A stretch of DNA of 43,500 nucleotides from an uncultured Collinsella sp. (GTDB taxonomy: Bacteria; Actinomycetota; Coriobacteriia; Coriobacteriales; Coriobacteriaceae), in contig CAAESW010000052.1 of assembly GCA_900758845.1 (NCBI GenBank), positions 1 through 43,500 on the forward strand. The letters run 5' to 3'. Positions 8,568-17,298 of this stretch are shown piece by piece. Below the pieces are notes generated by a model. It did not search any database, was not told the origin of the DNA, and was given only the letters and a program-made list of their open reading frames with translations. A program made the translations under genes and the position numbers. Numbering within the stretch: the first letter of the stretch is position 1; the number at the start of each line of letters is the position of its first letter.

Positions 8568-10553
8568 ATGAAGCTCGCACTTGCACAGATCGATATGCGC
8601 CTGGGTGATATTGAGGGCATTTGCGGTCGCATCGAGGACCAGGCTCGTTTAGCCCACGAGCGCGGGGCGCGCGTGCTGTGCGTCCCGGCTCCGCTCTTTA
8701 TGGGCGCTCTGCCCGGCGGCCTGGTGGGCGCTGCCGACTTTGAGCACGACATGCTGACAGGCCTGACCGGTGTCGCCGAGCGTATCCAAGAACTCGATAT
8801 GATCTGCATCGTGCCCGCGGCGGTTTCGTTTGAGGGCCAGCCCCTGCTCGACTACATGATGCTCAAGGACGGCCATGTGGTGCCGGCCCGTTCGAGCATT
8901 GCCCTGCAGCGCGGTGGGACCGGCGATGCCCGTTGGGCGCCGCCGGTCTTCGATGTGGACGGCGTGCGTATCGCCGTGATCTTCGACTTGGACCGCGAGC
9001 TCGAGATGCTGCCGACTGGTGTCGACCTCATTGCCTATTTCCAGTTCAACGCGTTTGATATGACCGACCGCGAGAGCGCTGCGATCGCCGCCGTGCGCAG
9101 CGGAGCCTACCGCAAGATCGCCTCCAAGCGCAGCGTATGGTTTGCCTGCATGGCGCCGGTCGGTGCCTATGACGAGTCGGTGTATACCGGCGGCTCGTTT
9201 GTGCTCGACGACTGCGGCCGCGTGGTGGCCCAGGCGCCGTGCTTTGAGGAGAGCCTGCTGGTTCAGGAGATCCAGCGCGGTGTGATGCTCGATGCCTTGG
9301 AGGACCACGAGCTGCCCGAGTTTCGTTCCGAGGAGTGGTTGTGGCAGGCGCTGGTGCTCGCTGTGCGCGATAACGCCCACGCCCGCGGTACGTCGCGCGC
9401 CGTGGTGGCGCTCGAGGGAGACTTGCCGTCGTCTTTGCTTGCGGCGTTGGCTGTCGATGCATTGGGTTCGCGCAATGTGGTCGGCCTGGTACTGGGACGC
9501 AACCGCATCTTTACGCCGGCGCAGGAGGAGGCCGAGGCTGCTCGCTGTGCCGCCGTTCGCGCGATTGCCGAGCGCCTGCATATTCGCACGGTTGAGCGCG
9601 ATGCGCCGGATGCCGCGCGTGTGCTCGACCGCGATGTGTCGGCGGGCGATGCCGAGCGCCTGCGCTCTCGCACGCTGGGCCTTATGCTGGAGGATACGGC
9701 GCTCGAGCTGGGCGCGATGGCGTTGAGCCCGCTGTCCAAAACTGAGTACGCGCTGGCGGCGCCCGCGCTTTGCGGTGGCTACCAGGGCGATTATGCGCCC
9801 TTTGGCGATGTGTATCTGTCGACCCTCGAGTTTGTGGCGCGCGTGCGCAACCGCACGTCTGCCGTGGTGCCGCAGGAGCTCGTGACGCTCAACGCGGTGG
9901 AGGACTGCATGGAGCGCGTGCTGGCGCAAGCGCTCTCGACGCTTGACGGTCCGGTCGACATGCTCGACCGCGCGGCGCAGCTGCTCGGTGGGCTTGAGCC
10001 GGGCGAGGTCGATGGCACGCTCGAGGCGCACGTGGACCGCAATCGATCTTTCGACGACATCCCAATGGCCGCCGGCAAGCCCGAGGCTTGCTCGCTGCTG
10101 CTGATGCTCGTGCGTCAGGGCGAGGCCGCCCGCCGCATGCTGCCGACGGCGCCGATCGTCTCGGCCCGCTCGTTTGTCGAGCGCGCTTGGCCGTACATGC
10201 TCGCATGGTCCGACCTGGGGTTGAGCGGCAAGGAACGCATGACGGTCGATGCGCTGGCGCGCGCTGAGGTGCGTCGTTTTGCCGACGAGGATACAAGCGA
10301 ACGCATGCGTGGTGAGATGATGGGCATACTGGGTGACCTGTTGGGTATTTCGCCCGAGCAGATGGAGGAGCTGCGCTCCGAGGACGGCCAGCGTCGCTTG
10401 CATGAGGGCATGAAGAAGTTTGAGGGCGAGGTCCAGGACGCCATCGATAAGATGATGGGCGGTCAGGGCGGCCCGCAGGGCGGGTCCCAGGGCGGACCGA
10501 TGCCGCACCCGCCGGTTGATCCGAGGCAGTTCCCCTTTTTCTCGCAGAACTAA
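8568..10553 (+). CDS. Degenerate glutamine-dependent NAD synthetase homologue (likely pseudoenzyme)
   Basis: 661 residues with the two-domain layout of NadE: an N-terminal nitrilase-like glutaminase fold (1-235) and a C-terminal NAD synthetase fold (250-430). Framework motifs are clear: AYDESVYTGGSFVLDDCG, ALVLAVRDN, SPLSKTEYALA and DYAPFGDVYLST align with NadE. The catalytic residues do not. The nitrilase Glu is Ala41 (VPAPLFMG for PELxLTG), the nucleophile Cys is Phe139 (VIFDLD for ICED), and the Lys region has no equivalent. The ATP-binding SGGxDSS loop reads EGDLPSS (283-289). A C-terminal extension of more than 100 residues ends in a GGPQGG-type repeat and Pro-rich tail. The frame is intact and long, so it is under selection. 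ATG 8568 follows GGAAAGGGC. It may be a structural or regulatory paralogue; the role is unknown. Confidence 0.8.
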   Translation: MKLALAQIDMRLGDIEGICGRIEDQARLAHERGARVLCVPAPLFMGALPGGLVGAADFEHDMLTGLTGVAERIQELDMICIVPAAVSFEGQPLLDYMMLKDGHVVPARSSIALQRGGTGDARWAPPVFDVDGVRIAVIFDLDRELEMLPTGVDLIAYFQFNAFDMTDRESAAIAAVRSGAYRKIASKRSVWFACMAPVGAYDESVYTGGSFVLDDCGRVVAQAPCFEESLLVQEIQRGVMLDALEDHELPEFRSEEWLWQALVLAVRDNAHARGTSRAVVALEGDLPSSLLAALAVDALGSRNVVGLVLGRNRIFTPAQEEAEAARCAAVRAIAERLHIRTVERDAPDAARVLDRDVSAGDAERLRSRTLGLMLEDTALELGAMALSPLSKTEYALAAPALCGGYQGDYAPFGDVYLSTLEFVARVRNRTSAVVPQELVTLNAVEDCMERVLAQALSTLDGPVDMLDRAAQLLGGLEPGEVDGTLEAHVDRNRSFDDIPMAAGKPEACSLLLMLVRQGEAARRMLPTAPIVSARSFVERAWPYMLAWSDLGLSGKERMTVDALARAEVRRFADEDTSERMRGEMMGILGDLLGISPEQMEELRSEDGQRRLHEGMKKFEGEVQDAIDKMMGGQGGPQGGSQGGPMPHPPVDPRQFPFFSQN

Positions 10554-10690
10554 CTATGGGATAGGATTCGCTTCCAACCCTGACACTTCAACTAAGCATC
10601 TTGGCCCCGTTGTGTTATTCTAGAACAGACGTTCGTGAATGATGCGCGGGGCCTTGTCTTGCGCTGTGCTTGTGGCGAGGGGAGGTTGGC

Positions 10691-11212
10691 TTGGTTATCT
10701 TGGGCATCGACCCCGGTTTGGCCCATACGGGTTGGGGGATTATCGAGGAGCGGCGCGGCGAGGTTCGCTGCCGTGCCTATGGCTGCATCGAGACCAGTGC
10801 CGGAAGTCCGCTCGCGGTGCGCCTGTCGCATATCGCCCGTGACCTTAAGGATGTCGTCGAGCGTTATCGACCCGACACGGCTGCTGTCGAGAGTATCTAC
10901 TTTGGCGCCAACGTTCGTTCGGCCATCCCCACGGCGCATGCCCGCGGTGCTGCGCTCGTGGCGCTTTCGGAGTGCGCGCTCGAGATTGGCGAGTACACGC
11001 CCATGCAGATCAAACAGGCTGTGGTGGGCACCGGCGCCGCGGACAAGCGGCAGGTCGCCTACATGGTACGCACGCTCACGCAGCTCGACCACGACCCGCA
11101 TCCCGACCATGCCGCCGATGCCCTGGCTTGCGCCATATGCCACGTAAACCTCAGCCGCACCCGCGCCCTCACCGGTGGCGAGTTCTATCAACAGAGAGGA
11201 ACCGGATACTGA
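10691..11212 (+). CDS. ruvC: Holliday junction endonuclease RuvC
   Basis: Resolves Holliday junctions by symmetric cleavage, acting with RuvAB. The TTG at 10691 is preferred: GGAGG at 10681-10685 lies 5 bases upstream and the protein is then 173 residues, the same length as E. coli RuvC, starting MVILGIDPGLAHTGWG. Catalytic residues are visible: Asp7 in GIDPG, Glu67 in AAVESIY, and the DHAADALA motif with His140 and Asp143, the His-containing version known from Thermus RuvC. It is the first gene of ruvCAB; its TGA overlaps the ruvA ATG (TGATG). Confidence 0.97.
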   Translation: MVILGIDPGLAHTGWGIIEERRGEVRCRAYGCIETSAGSPLAVRLSHIARDLKDVVERYRPDTAAVESIYFGANVRSAIPTAHARGAALVALSECALEIGEYTPMQIKQAVVGTGAADKRQVAYMVRTLTQLDHDPHPDHAADALACAICHVNLSRTRALTGGEFYQQRGTGY

Positions 11213-11832
11213 TGATTTCCCAGCTCCACGGAACGCTTGTCGAGTCCACGATGAGTTCTGCTGTCGTCGATGTGTCGGGCGTTGGCTTTGAGCTCGGCAT
11301 CTCGGGCAGCACTGCGGCCACGTTGCCGACGCCCGGCGGCGAGGTCCGCCTCTACACGCGTATGCAGGTGCGCGAGGACGCCATGACACTTTTCGGTTTT
11401 TCCTCAAAGGATGAGCGCACGATGTTCGACCGGCTCGTGTCCGTCTCGGGCGTTGGCCCGCGCTTGGCGCTCGCCGTGCTTTCCACCTATACCGTGGGGC
11501 AGCTGTATTCGCTGGTGATGGCCGAGGACGACAAGGGCATGGCCAAGGTACCCGGTGTGGGCAAAAAGACAGCTCAGCGCCTGATCCTGGAACTCAAGAG
11601 CACCTTTGCCAAGGATAAGGGCTTTGTGCCGGTCGACGTGATTCCCGGCCAGGTTGCGATGCCGGTTCCCGCCGCCGCTCCTTCGGCGATTGATGATGCC
11701 CGTGCGGCACTCCTTTCCATGGGCTTTAGCCCGCAGGAGACCGATGTTGCCCTGAGCGGGTATGATGGTCAGAATATGCGTGTCGAGGATCTGCTCGGCG
11801 CGGCGCTTAAGCGACTCGGAATGGATGCGTGA
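11212..11832 (+). CDS. ruvA: Holliday junction branch migration protein RuvA
   Basis: 206 residues. RuvA tetramers hold the junction in a square-planar form and load RuvB. The order is the N-terminal OB fold (MISQLHGTLVE to about residue 62), tandem helix-hairpin-helix motifs (VSGVGPRLALA and VPGVGKKTAQRLI), a linker rich in Pro and Ala, and a C-terminal three-helix domain (DDARAALLSMGFS) that binds RuvB. The ATG overlaps the ruvC stop in TGATG, and its own TGA overlaps the ruvB ATG the same way, which suggests coupled translation across the whole operon. Confidence 0.97.
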   Translation: MISQLHGTLVESTMSSAVVDVSGVGFELGISGSTAATLPTPGGEVRLYTRMQVREDAMTLFGFSSKDERTMFDRLVSVSGVGPRLALAVLSTYTVGQLYSLVMAEDDKGMAKVPGVGKKTAQRLILELKSTFAKDKGFVPVDVIPGQVAMPVPAAAPSAIDDARAALLSMGFSPQETDVALSGYDGQNMRVEDLLGAALKRLGMDA

Positions 11833-12899
11833 TGTGGGAAGCCGATGACTCTCAGGACCTGTGGGCGACGCCCGGCAACTCGCCGGCGGCATCCATGGCG
11901 CACGGCGAGCGCATGGTGGGCTCGGAGCTGACGGCCGAGGACCTCGATGTCGACCGCACTTTGCGCCCCCAGCGCCTGGACGACTACTGCGGCCAGGAGC
12001 ACATCAAGCAGAGCCTGCGCGTGTTGATCGAAGCGGCGCAGAGCCGTGGCGAGACGCTCGACCACGTGATTTTCTCGGGTCCTCCGGGCCTGGGCAAGAC
12101 CACGCTGGCCACCGTTATCGCCAACGAGCTGGGCGCTCAGATCAAGACCACGAGTGGCCCTGCCATCGCACGCACGGGCGACCTGGCGGCCATCCTTACT
12201 AACTTGCAGCCGGGTGATGTGCTGTTTATCGACGAGATCCACCGCCTCAACCGTTCGGTCGAGGAGGTCCTGTACCCCGCGATGGAGGACTTTGCCCTCG
12301 ATATCGTGATTGGCAAGGGTCCGGCGGCGCGCTCGATTCGCCTGGATATTCCCAAGTTTACGCTGGTAGCGGCAACGACCCGCTCAGGCATGTTGACAGG
12401 CCCGTTGCGCGACCGCTTTGGCATTTCATATCGCCTGGATTACTACACGGTCGAGGAGCTCGCGCAGATTGTGACGCGCTCGGCGACTATCCTGGGCGTG
12501 ACGATCGACCACCCCAGTGCACTCGAGATCGGCTCGCGTTCGCGCGGCACGCCACGTCTTGCCAACCGCCTGCTCAAGCGCGTGCGCGACTATGCGCAGG
12601 TGCGCGGCAACGGTCCCATTGAGCTCGATATCTGCCGTCAGGCACTCGAGTTCTTCGAGATCGACGAGCTCGGTCTGGACTGGATGGATATTCGCATTTT
12701 GGAGACGCTCGCCAAGACGTTCTCCGGTCGTGCCGTGGGACTTACGACCCTTGCCAGCGCGGTGGGCGAGGACCCGGGCACGCTCGAGGATGTCTATGAG
12801 CCCTATTTGCTGCAATGCGGGTTGATGATTCGTACGCCGCAGGGCCGTCAGGCAACCCTTCGCACCTTTGAGCACCTGGGGATTGAACCTACCGTTTAG
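11832..12899 (+). CDS. ruvB: Holliday junction branch migration helicase RuvB
   Basis: 355 residues. AAA+ motor that drives branch migration with RuvA. Walker A is GPPGLGKTTLA, Walker B is LFIDEIHRL, sensor 1 lies in AATTRSG, and the Arg finger lies in GPLRDRFG. The C-terminal winged helix ends with PQGRQATLRTFEHLG. I chose ATG 11832, which overlaps the ruvA TGA; a GTG three bases earlier is equally in frame. There is no clear ribosome site, so translation probably depends on termination of ruvA. A 30-residue leader before LRPQRLDDYCGQ is slightly long for the family. Confidence 0.97.
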   Translation: MWEADDSQDLWATPGNSPAASMAHGERMVGSELTAEDLDVDRTLRPQRLDDYCGQEHIKQSLRVLIEAAQSRGETLDHVIFSGPPGLGKTTLATVIANELGAQIKTTSGPAIARTGDLAAILTNLQPGDVLFIDEIHRLNRSVEEVLYPAMEDFALDIVIGKGPAARSIRLDIPKFTLVAATTRSGMLTGPLRDRFGISYRLDYYTVEELAQIVTRSATILGVTIDHPSALEIGSRSRGTPRLANRLLKRVRDYAQVRGNGPIELDICRQALEFFEIDELGLDWMDIRILETLAKTFSGRAVGLTTLASAVGEDPGTLEDVYEPYLLQCGLMIRTPQGRQATLRTFEHLGIEPTV

Positions 12900-13043
12900 G
12901 GCGCTTTGTTTTGGCGGGCTGTTGGGCTATCGCTGGGCATCGGGTAAACATATCGCCGTTCATCGGTTATGGGCGTTTTACTATTGCGCGCCCGTGCTAT
13001 GCTGAATTGGTCTTTTTCTCATTCGGTAACGAAAGGACCGCCC

Positions 13044-14711
13044 ATGCCTACTGACATCGAAATCGCACGTTCCGTCACGCCGCTGCCCATTACCGAGGTG
13101 GCTAAGAACGCCGGCGTCGACGTAAAGCACCTGATTCCGTACGGCTTCGACAAGGCTAAGGTTGACTATTCACTGCTCAACGAGCCGACCGATCACCAGG
13201 CCAAGCTCGTCCTCGTGACCGCTATCAACCCAACGCCTGCGGGCGAGGGCAAGACCACCACGACCATCGGTCTGGCCGATGGCCTGCGTCGTCGCGGCGT
13301 CAAGAGTGCCGTGGCCCTGCGCGAGCCTTCGCTCGGCCCCGTCTTTGGCGTTAAGGGCGGTGCTGCCGGCGGCGGCTGGGCTCAGGTCATCCCCATGGAG
13401 GATATCAACCTGCACTTTACCGGCGACTTCCACGCTATCGGTGCTGCCAATAACCTGCTGGCCGCCATGCTCGACAACCATATTCAGCAGGGCAATCAGC
13501 TCGGTATTGACGTTAAGCGCATCACTTGGAAGCGCGTCGTCGATATGAACGACCGTCAGCTGCGCCACGTTATCGACGGCATTGGCGGTAAGGCCCAGGG
13601 CGTGCCGCGCGAGGACGGCTTCGATATCACCGTCGCCTCCGAGGTCATGGCAATCCTGTGCCTGTCTACGAGCATCAGCGACCTCAAGGAGCGCCTGGGC
13701 GAGATCGTCGTCGGCTACAGCTTTGCCGGCGAGCCCGTCCGTGCCCGCGACCTTAAGGCCCAGGGTGCCATGGCCGCGTTGCTTAAGGACGCGCTCAAGC
13801 CCAACCTGGTGCAAACGCTCGAGGGCACGCCCGCGTTTGTCCACGGCGGTCCCTTCGCCAACATTGCCCACGGCTGCAACTCTATCATGGCCACGCGTAT
13901 GGCGATGCGCTTTGGCGATGTCGCCATTACCGAGGCCGGCTTTGGTGCCGATTTGGGCGCCGAGAAATTCCTCGACATCAAGTGCCGCATGACGGGCGTT
14001 CGCCCCAGCGCCGTCGTGATCGTCGCGACCGCTCGTGCGCTGAAGTACAACGGTGGCGTCGCCAAGGCCGACCTCAACGAGGAGAACCTCGAGGCGCTCA
14101 AGGCTGGCATGCCCAACCTGCTGCGTCACGTCGACAACATCCAGAACGTTTATGGTCTGCCCTGCGTGGTCGCCATCAACCGATTCCCGACGGACACCGA
14201 GGCCGAGCTTGCGCTCATCGAGTCCGAGTGCCAGAAGCTCGGCGTCAACGTTAAGCTTTCCGAGGTCTGGGCCAAGGGCGGCGAGGGCGCGCTCGACCTG
14301 GCCGATGAGGTCATGCGTCTGATTGAGCAGCCGAGCGAGCTCAAGTTTGCCTATGAGGACGGCGCTGATGTCGCTGATGCCCTCGAGGCTGTTGCCACCA
14401 AGGTCTACCGCGCCGACGGCGTCGACTTTACGCCGGCTGCCAAGCGCCAGCTCGCCGAGCTGCGCGAGAACGGCTTTGGCAACCTGCCGGTGTGCGTGGC
14501 CAAGACGCAGTACAGCTTTAGCGACAACGCCAAGGCCCTGGGCGCTCCCGAGAACTTCCGCATTACGGTGCGCGAGCTCAAGGTTTCCGCCGGTGCCCAC
14601 TTTGTGGTCGCACTGACTGGCAGTGTTCTGACCATGCCGGGCCTGCCCAAGGTCCCCGCGGCCGAGAACATCGACGTCGACAACGACGGCAACATCACCG
14701 GCCTGTTCTAA
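13044..14711 (+). CDS. fhs: Formate-tetrahydrofolate ligase
   Basis: Makes 10-formyl-tetrahydrofolate from formate, ATP and tetrahydrofolate, feeding purine and methionine synthesis. The length of 555 residues matches the family. Visible features are the ATP loop TPAGEGKTTTTIGLADGL, LREPSLGPVFGVKGGAAGGG right after it, and a C-terminus with TMPGLPKVPAAE. ATG 13044 has GAAAGGA 6 bases upstream, so the more upstream in-frame ATG at 12969 is not needed. A possible -10 box TATGCT lies at 12998-13003 with a poor -35. The gene stands alone and ends in a strong terminator; its pathway partners fchA and folD are 10 kb downstream. Confidence 0.98.
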   Translation: MPTDIEIARSVTPLPITEVAKNAGVDVKHLIPYGFDKAKVDYSLLNEPTDHQAKLVLVTAINPTPAGEGKTTTTIGLADGLRRRGVKSAVALREPSLGPVFGVKGGAAGGGWAQVIPMEDINLHFTGDFHAIGAANNLLAAMLDNHIQQGNQLGIDVKRITWKRVVDMNDRQLRHVIDGIGGKAQGVPREDGFDITVASEVMAILCLSTSISDLKERLGEIVVGYSFAGEPVRARDLKAQGAMAALLKDALKPNLVQTLEGTPAFVHGGPFANIAHGCNSIMATRMAMRFGDVAITEAGFGADLGAEKFLDIKCRMTGVRPSAVVIVATARALKYNGGVAKADLNEENLEALKAGMPNLLRHVDNIQNVYGLPCVVAINRFPTDTEAELALIESECQKLGVNVKLSEVWAKGGEGALDLADEVMRLIEQPSELKFAYEDGADVADALEAVATKVYRADGVDFTPAAKRQLAELRENGFGNLPVCVAKTQYSFSDNAKALGAPENFRITVRELKVSAGAHFVVALTGSVLTMPGLPKVPAAENIDVDNDGNITGLF

Positions 14712-14736
14712 GCTCGCTGCGCATAGCTGCTTGCTT

Positions 14737-14772
14737 GCCCCGCCGCGCCCACAAGGCCCGGCGGGGCTTTTT
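14737..14772 (+). terminator. Intrinsic terminator after fhs
   Basis: A 9-bp GC-rich stem (14737-14745 GCCCCGCCG with 14759-14767) is followed by TTTTT at 14768-14772. Confidence 0.9.
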
Positions 14773-14890
14773 GATCCTTAGGCCCGCGCATGTCTTGTAG
14801 ATACCGGCGGGCTCCGTCCATCATAGGCTTTTGCGCTGGTAGAATGCATGGATAACTTGAGGCTCACGCGCGACGGAAAGGAATCGTTGC

Positions 14891-15880
14891 ATGGATCAGG
14901 ACAAGACAACCGTGATGGGCGGCTACGGTTCCGCGCAGGCTGGCGATAGCGCCGATGCGACCCGCGTTGTTCCCAACCCCGGTTATACCGACCCCGCCGC
15001 GACGCAGCCTTCTGTCGAGCCCACCCGGGTTATGGGCTATGGCGACACGGCGCAGGATTCTTACGCTGCATCTTCGCAAGGCCCCTATAGCAACGCAGCT
15101 CCGGACCCGTTTGATTACGCGCCGCAGGATTCTTATGCCGCCTCGACGCCGAATCCCTATGATGACCTGCCGCAGAATCCCATTCCGCAGCCTCAGCAGA
15201 CGACGTATATGCCTCGCACGGCGCAGCCTCGCTACGAGTCGCGCCAACCGTATCGCGAGTACCCCAAGTCGATTCCGCAATATGGCGAGGACGAGGAGAA
15301 GAAGCCGTCGCGTTCGTCGAGCGTGATCAAGAAGATCCTCATCGTGCTGGCGATCTTCTTTGCGCTGTCGGTTGTGTTTGCCATCGTGTCGGGCATGCTC
15401 AACAAGCGAGGGAGTTCAACGGCCGATACCACTGCCGAGCAAACTGAGTCCGCCTCGTCTAGCGCCGTCGATCTGAGCGATATCCCGGGGCAGTACTGGT
15501 CCAACGCCAAGAAGATCCTCAAGTCGCGCGGCGCCGATCTTTCGAATGCCGTGGTCCTGACTGATGATGGCTCAACGCCCGTCGTCGATGCCAACTGGGT
15601 CGTTACTTCTGCCTACTATAACGACAACGGCAACCTCGAAATTCAACTCACGCACAAGAACAGCTCGGGCAACTCGTCCGACGGCCAAAGCGGTACCGAC
15701 AGTTCGAGCTCCAATACGCTGGAGGACTTGAGCAACAAGGCACAGGAGTTGGGAGACAAGGCGCAAGAGCTGGGCGACACGGCACAAAACCTGGGCGATA
15801 CCGCGCAGAACTTGGGCGGCATGGCGACGGATGCCTGGAACGCCCTGCAAAACGGCATCTCGGGCGCGCAGGGAAACTAG
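14891..15880 (+). CDS. Single-pass membrane protein with disordered cytoplasmic N-terminus and PASTA-like exterior
   Basis: 329 residues, no named family recognised. Residues 1-145 are low-complexity, rich in Pro, Tyr, Gln and Asp, with two copies of a QDSYAAS motif and three Thr motifs (KTTVM, DATRVV, EPTRVM) that resemble phosphothreonine sites read by FHA domains. A run of Lys/Arg precedes one transmembrane helix at about 147-170 (ILIVLAIFFALSVVFAIVSG). Outside, residues of about 196-255 (DIPGQYWSNAKKILKSRG) have the look of a PASTA-like alpha/beta fold. The C-terminus has repeated 7-residue units (KAQELGD, TAQNLGD) that suggest a helix. The start is set by GGAAAGGA 9 bases upstream. It could be a kinase substrate at the cell envelope; this is inference. 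Confidence 0.7.
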   Translation: MDQDKTTVMGGYGSAQAGDSADATRVVPNPGYTDPAATQPSVEPTRVMGYGDTAQDSYAASSQGPYSNAAPDPFDYAPQDSYAASTPNPYDDLPQNPIPQPQQTTYMPRTAQPRYESRQPYREYPKSIPQYGEDEEKKPSRSSSVIKKILIVLAIFFALSVVFAIVSGMLNKRGSSTADTTAEQTESASSSAVDLSDIPGQYWSNAKKILKSRGADLSNAVVLTDDGSTPVVDANWVVTSAYYNDNGNLEIQLTHKNSSGNSSDGQSGTDSSSSNTLEDLSNKAQELGDKAQELGDTAQNLGDTAQNLGGMATDAWNALQNGISGAQGN

Positions 15881-15898
15881 CGGACGAGCGGAGCGGGG

Positions 15899-17080
15899 CT
15901 ACAGCTGCTCGGCCGGACGCTCGGGCGAGCTAAAGCCCGAATCAAACGTGACGACGCATGAGACGTCGGGCCGGCGCTCGTGCACGATGCGCGTGACGAG
16001 CTCCAGCAGCTCCTCGTCGGATATGTCAAAGCCGTCGGGACGCACCAGGTCAAACGAAACGAACCCGTCGTGCTCGTGCAGGTCGTGGATGGAGAGCGCG
16101 GGATCGATCTGCATGACGCCGCGCTTGACCCAGCCGCGCAGGTCGTCGCCAGTGGTGGCGATGGGGTCGCAGTGCAGCGTGATATCGATGCCCATCTGGC
16201 GCTTGATGTCGTGCTCGATGGTGTCCAGAATCTCGTGGTGCTCAAATGCGTCGCCCTCGCCGGGCATCTCCACGTGGGCGCTGGCAAACTGACGACCGGG
16301 GCCGTAGTCGTGCACCATCAGGTCGTGTGTGCCCAAAACCTGCGGATAGGACATGATCTTGTCGCGGATTGCCTGGACGAGCTTGGGGTCGGGCGCTTGC
16401 CCCAGCAACGGGCTGATGGCGTCGCGCACTAGGCCCATGCCGCTGATGCAGATGAAGATGCCCACACCCAGGCCTGCCCAGCCGTCGAGGTCAAAGCCTG
16501 TCGTCTGCGAAATAAGCGCCGCCACCAAGACCGAGCCCGAGGTGATGACGTCGTTTTTGGAGTCCTGTGCCGTGGCGATGAGCGTCTCCGAGTCGATGCG
16601 GTCGCCCAGCGTGCGGTTGAACGCTGCCATCCAGAGCTTAACGAGCATGGACAGAACAAGGGCGGCCATGGAGAGCGCCGAATACACGGTGGGGGAAGGC
16701 TTGATGATCTTGGTGACCGACTCGAGGATCAGATTGATGCCGACGGCGCAAACCAGGACGGCGACGAACAGGCCGGCTAGGTACTCATAGCGACCGTGGC
16801 CATAGGGGTGGCCTTCGTCTGCCGGGCGGCTGGCAAGGCGGAACCCGAGCAGGCTCACGATGTTGCTCGAGGCATCGGAGAGGTTGTTGAAAGCGTCGGC
16901 GATGAGGGAGACGGAGCCGGCGAGCAGGCCCGCGATGCCCTTGGCCAGGCACAGGGTGATGTTGAGGCCAATGCAGACGAGGCTTGCGGAAAAGCCCGCG
17001 TTGGTGCGGCAAGATGCATCGACCGGCTCGCTCTCGCTGCCGGGAACAAGCGTATGTACCAGCCGATTTACAAATAGCAT
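15899..17080 (-). CDS. Cation diffusion facilitator, probable Mn/Fe exporter
   Basis: 393 residues with the ATG at 17080, chosen because GAGGA precedes it by about 8 bases. CDF exporters swap divalent metal for protons across the inner membrane. The hydrophobic helices and the long cytoplasmic C-terminal domain (from about residue 230) are typical. Key motifs are ADAFNNLSDASSN in TM2, HPYGHGRYEYLAGL, and TAQDSKNDVI in TM5. The transport site reads Asp62-xxx-Asn66 in TM2 and Asp173-xxx-Asp177 in TM5. It thus lacks the His found in TM5 of Zn transporters such as YiiP, a pattern reported for manganese exporters of the MntE type. It is convergent with the preceding gene, with an 18-base gap. No regulator is adjacent. 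Confidence 0.9.
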   Translation of the reverse strand: MLFVNRLVHTLVPGSESEPVDASCRTNAGFSASLVCIGLNITLCLAKGIAGLLAGSVSLIADAFNNLSDASSNIVSLLGFRLASRPADEGHPYGHGRYEYLAGLFVAVLVCAVGINLILESVTKIIKPSPTVYSALSMAALVLSMLVKLWMAAFNRTLGDRIDSETLIATAQDSKNDVITSGSVLVAALISQTTGFDLDGWAGLGVGIFICISGMGLVRDAISPLLGQAPDPKLVQAIRDKIMSYPQVLGTHDLMVHDYGPGRQFASAHVEMPGEGDAFEHHEILDTIEHDIKRQMGIDITLHCDPIATTGDDLRGWVKRGVMQIDPALSIHDLHEHDGFVSFDLVRPDGFDISDEELLELVTRIVHERRPDVSCVVTFDSGFSSPERPAEQL

Positions 17081-17298
17081 AGCGGTCGTCCTCACAATCA
17101 TGTTTAAGGGGATAGTGTAGCTCGCGCGGGGGCGCCGTGCACCGATGCTCAGAAAATGCAGCAATAGTCTGCCGGTGCTAACGAGCGAGCCTTCTCGTCT
17201 GCCTGGGTGGTCCATTTTGGGCCACATGGGTATGGGCATGTGCCTGCTTGCTCGACATACTTAATGTCGACAGCCCCTGTGCAAAGGAGGACGTTTCC

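Noticed and set aside
11098..11130. RuvC missing a catalytic Asp (His140 instead)
   Set aside because: DHAADALA with His is the normal version in Thermus-type RuvC, so it is not a defect.
17209..17236. A third copy of the 19-bp family D repeat
   Set aside because: Only GGTGG-x-CCAT and part of the palindrome match; this is too weak to call.
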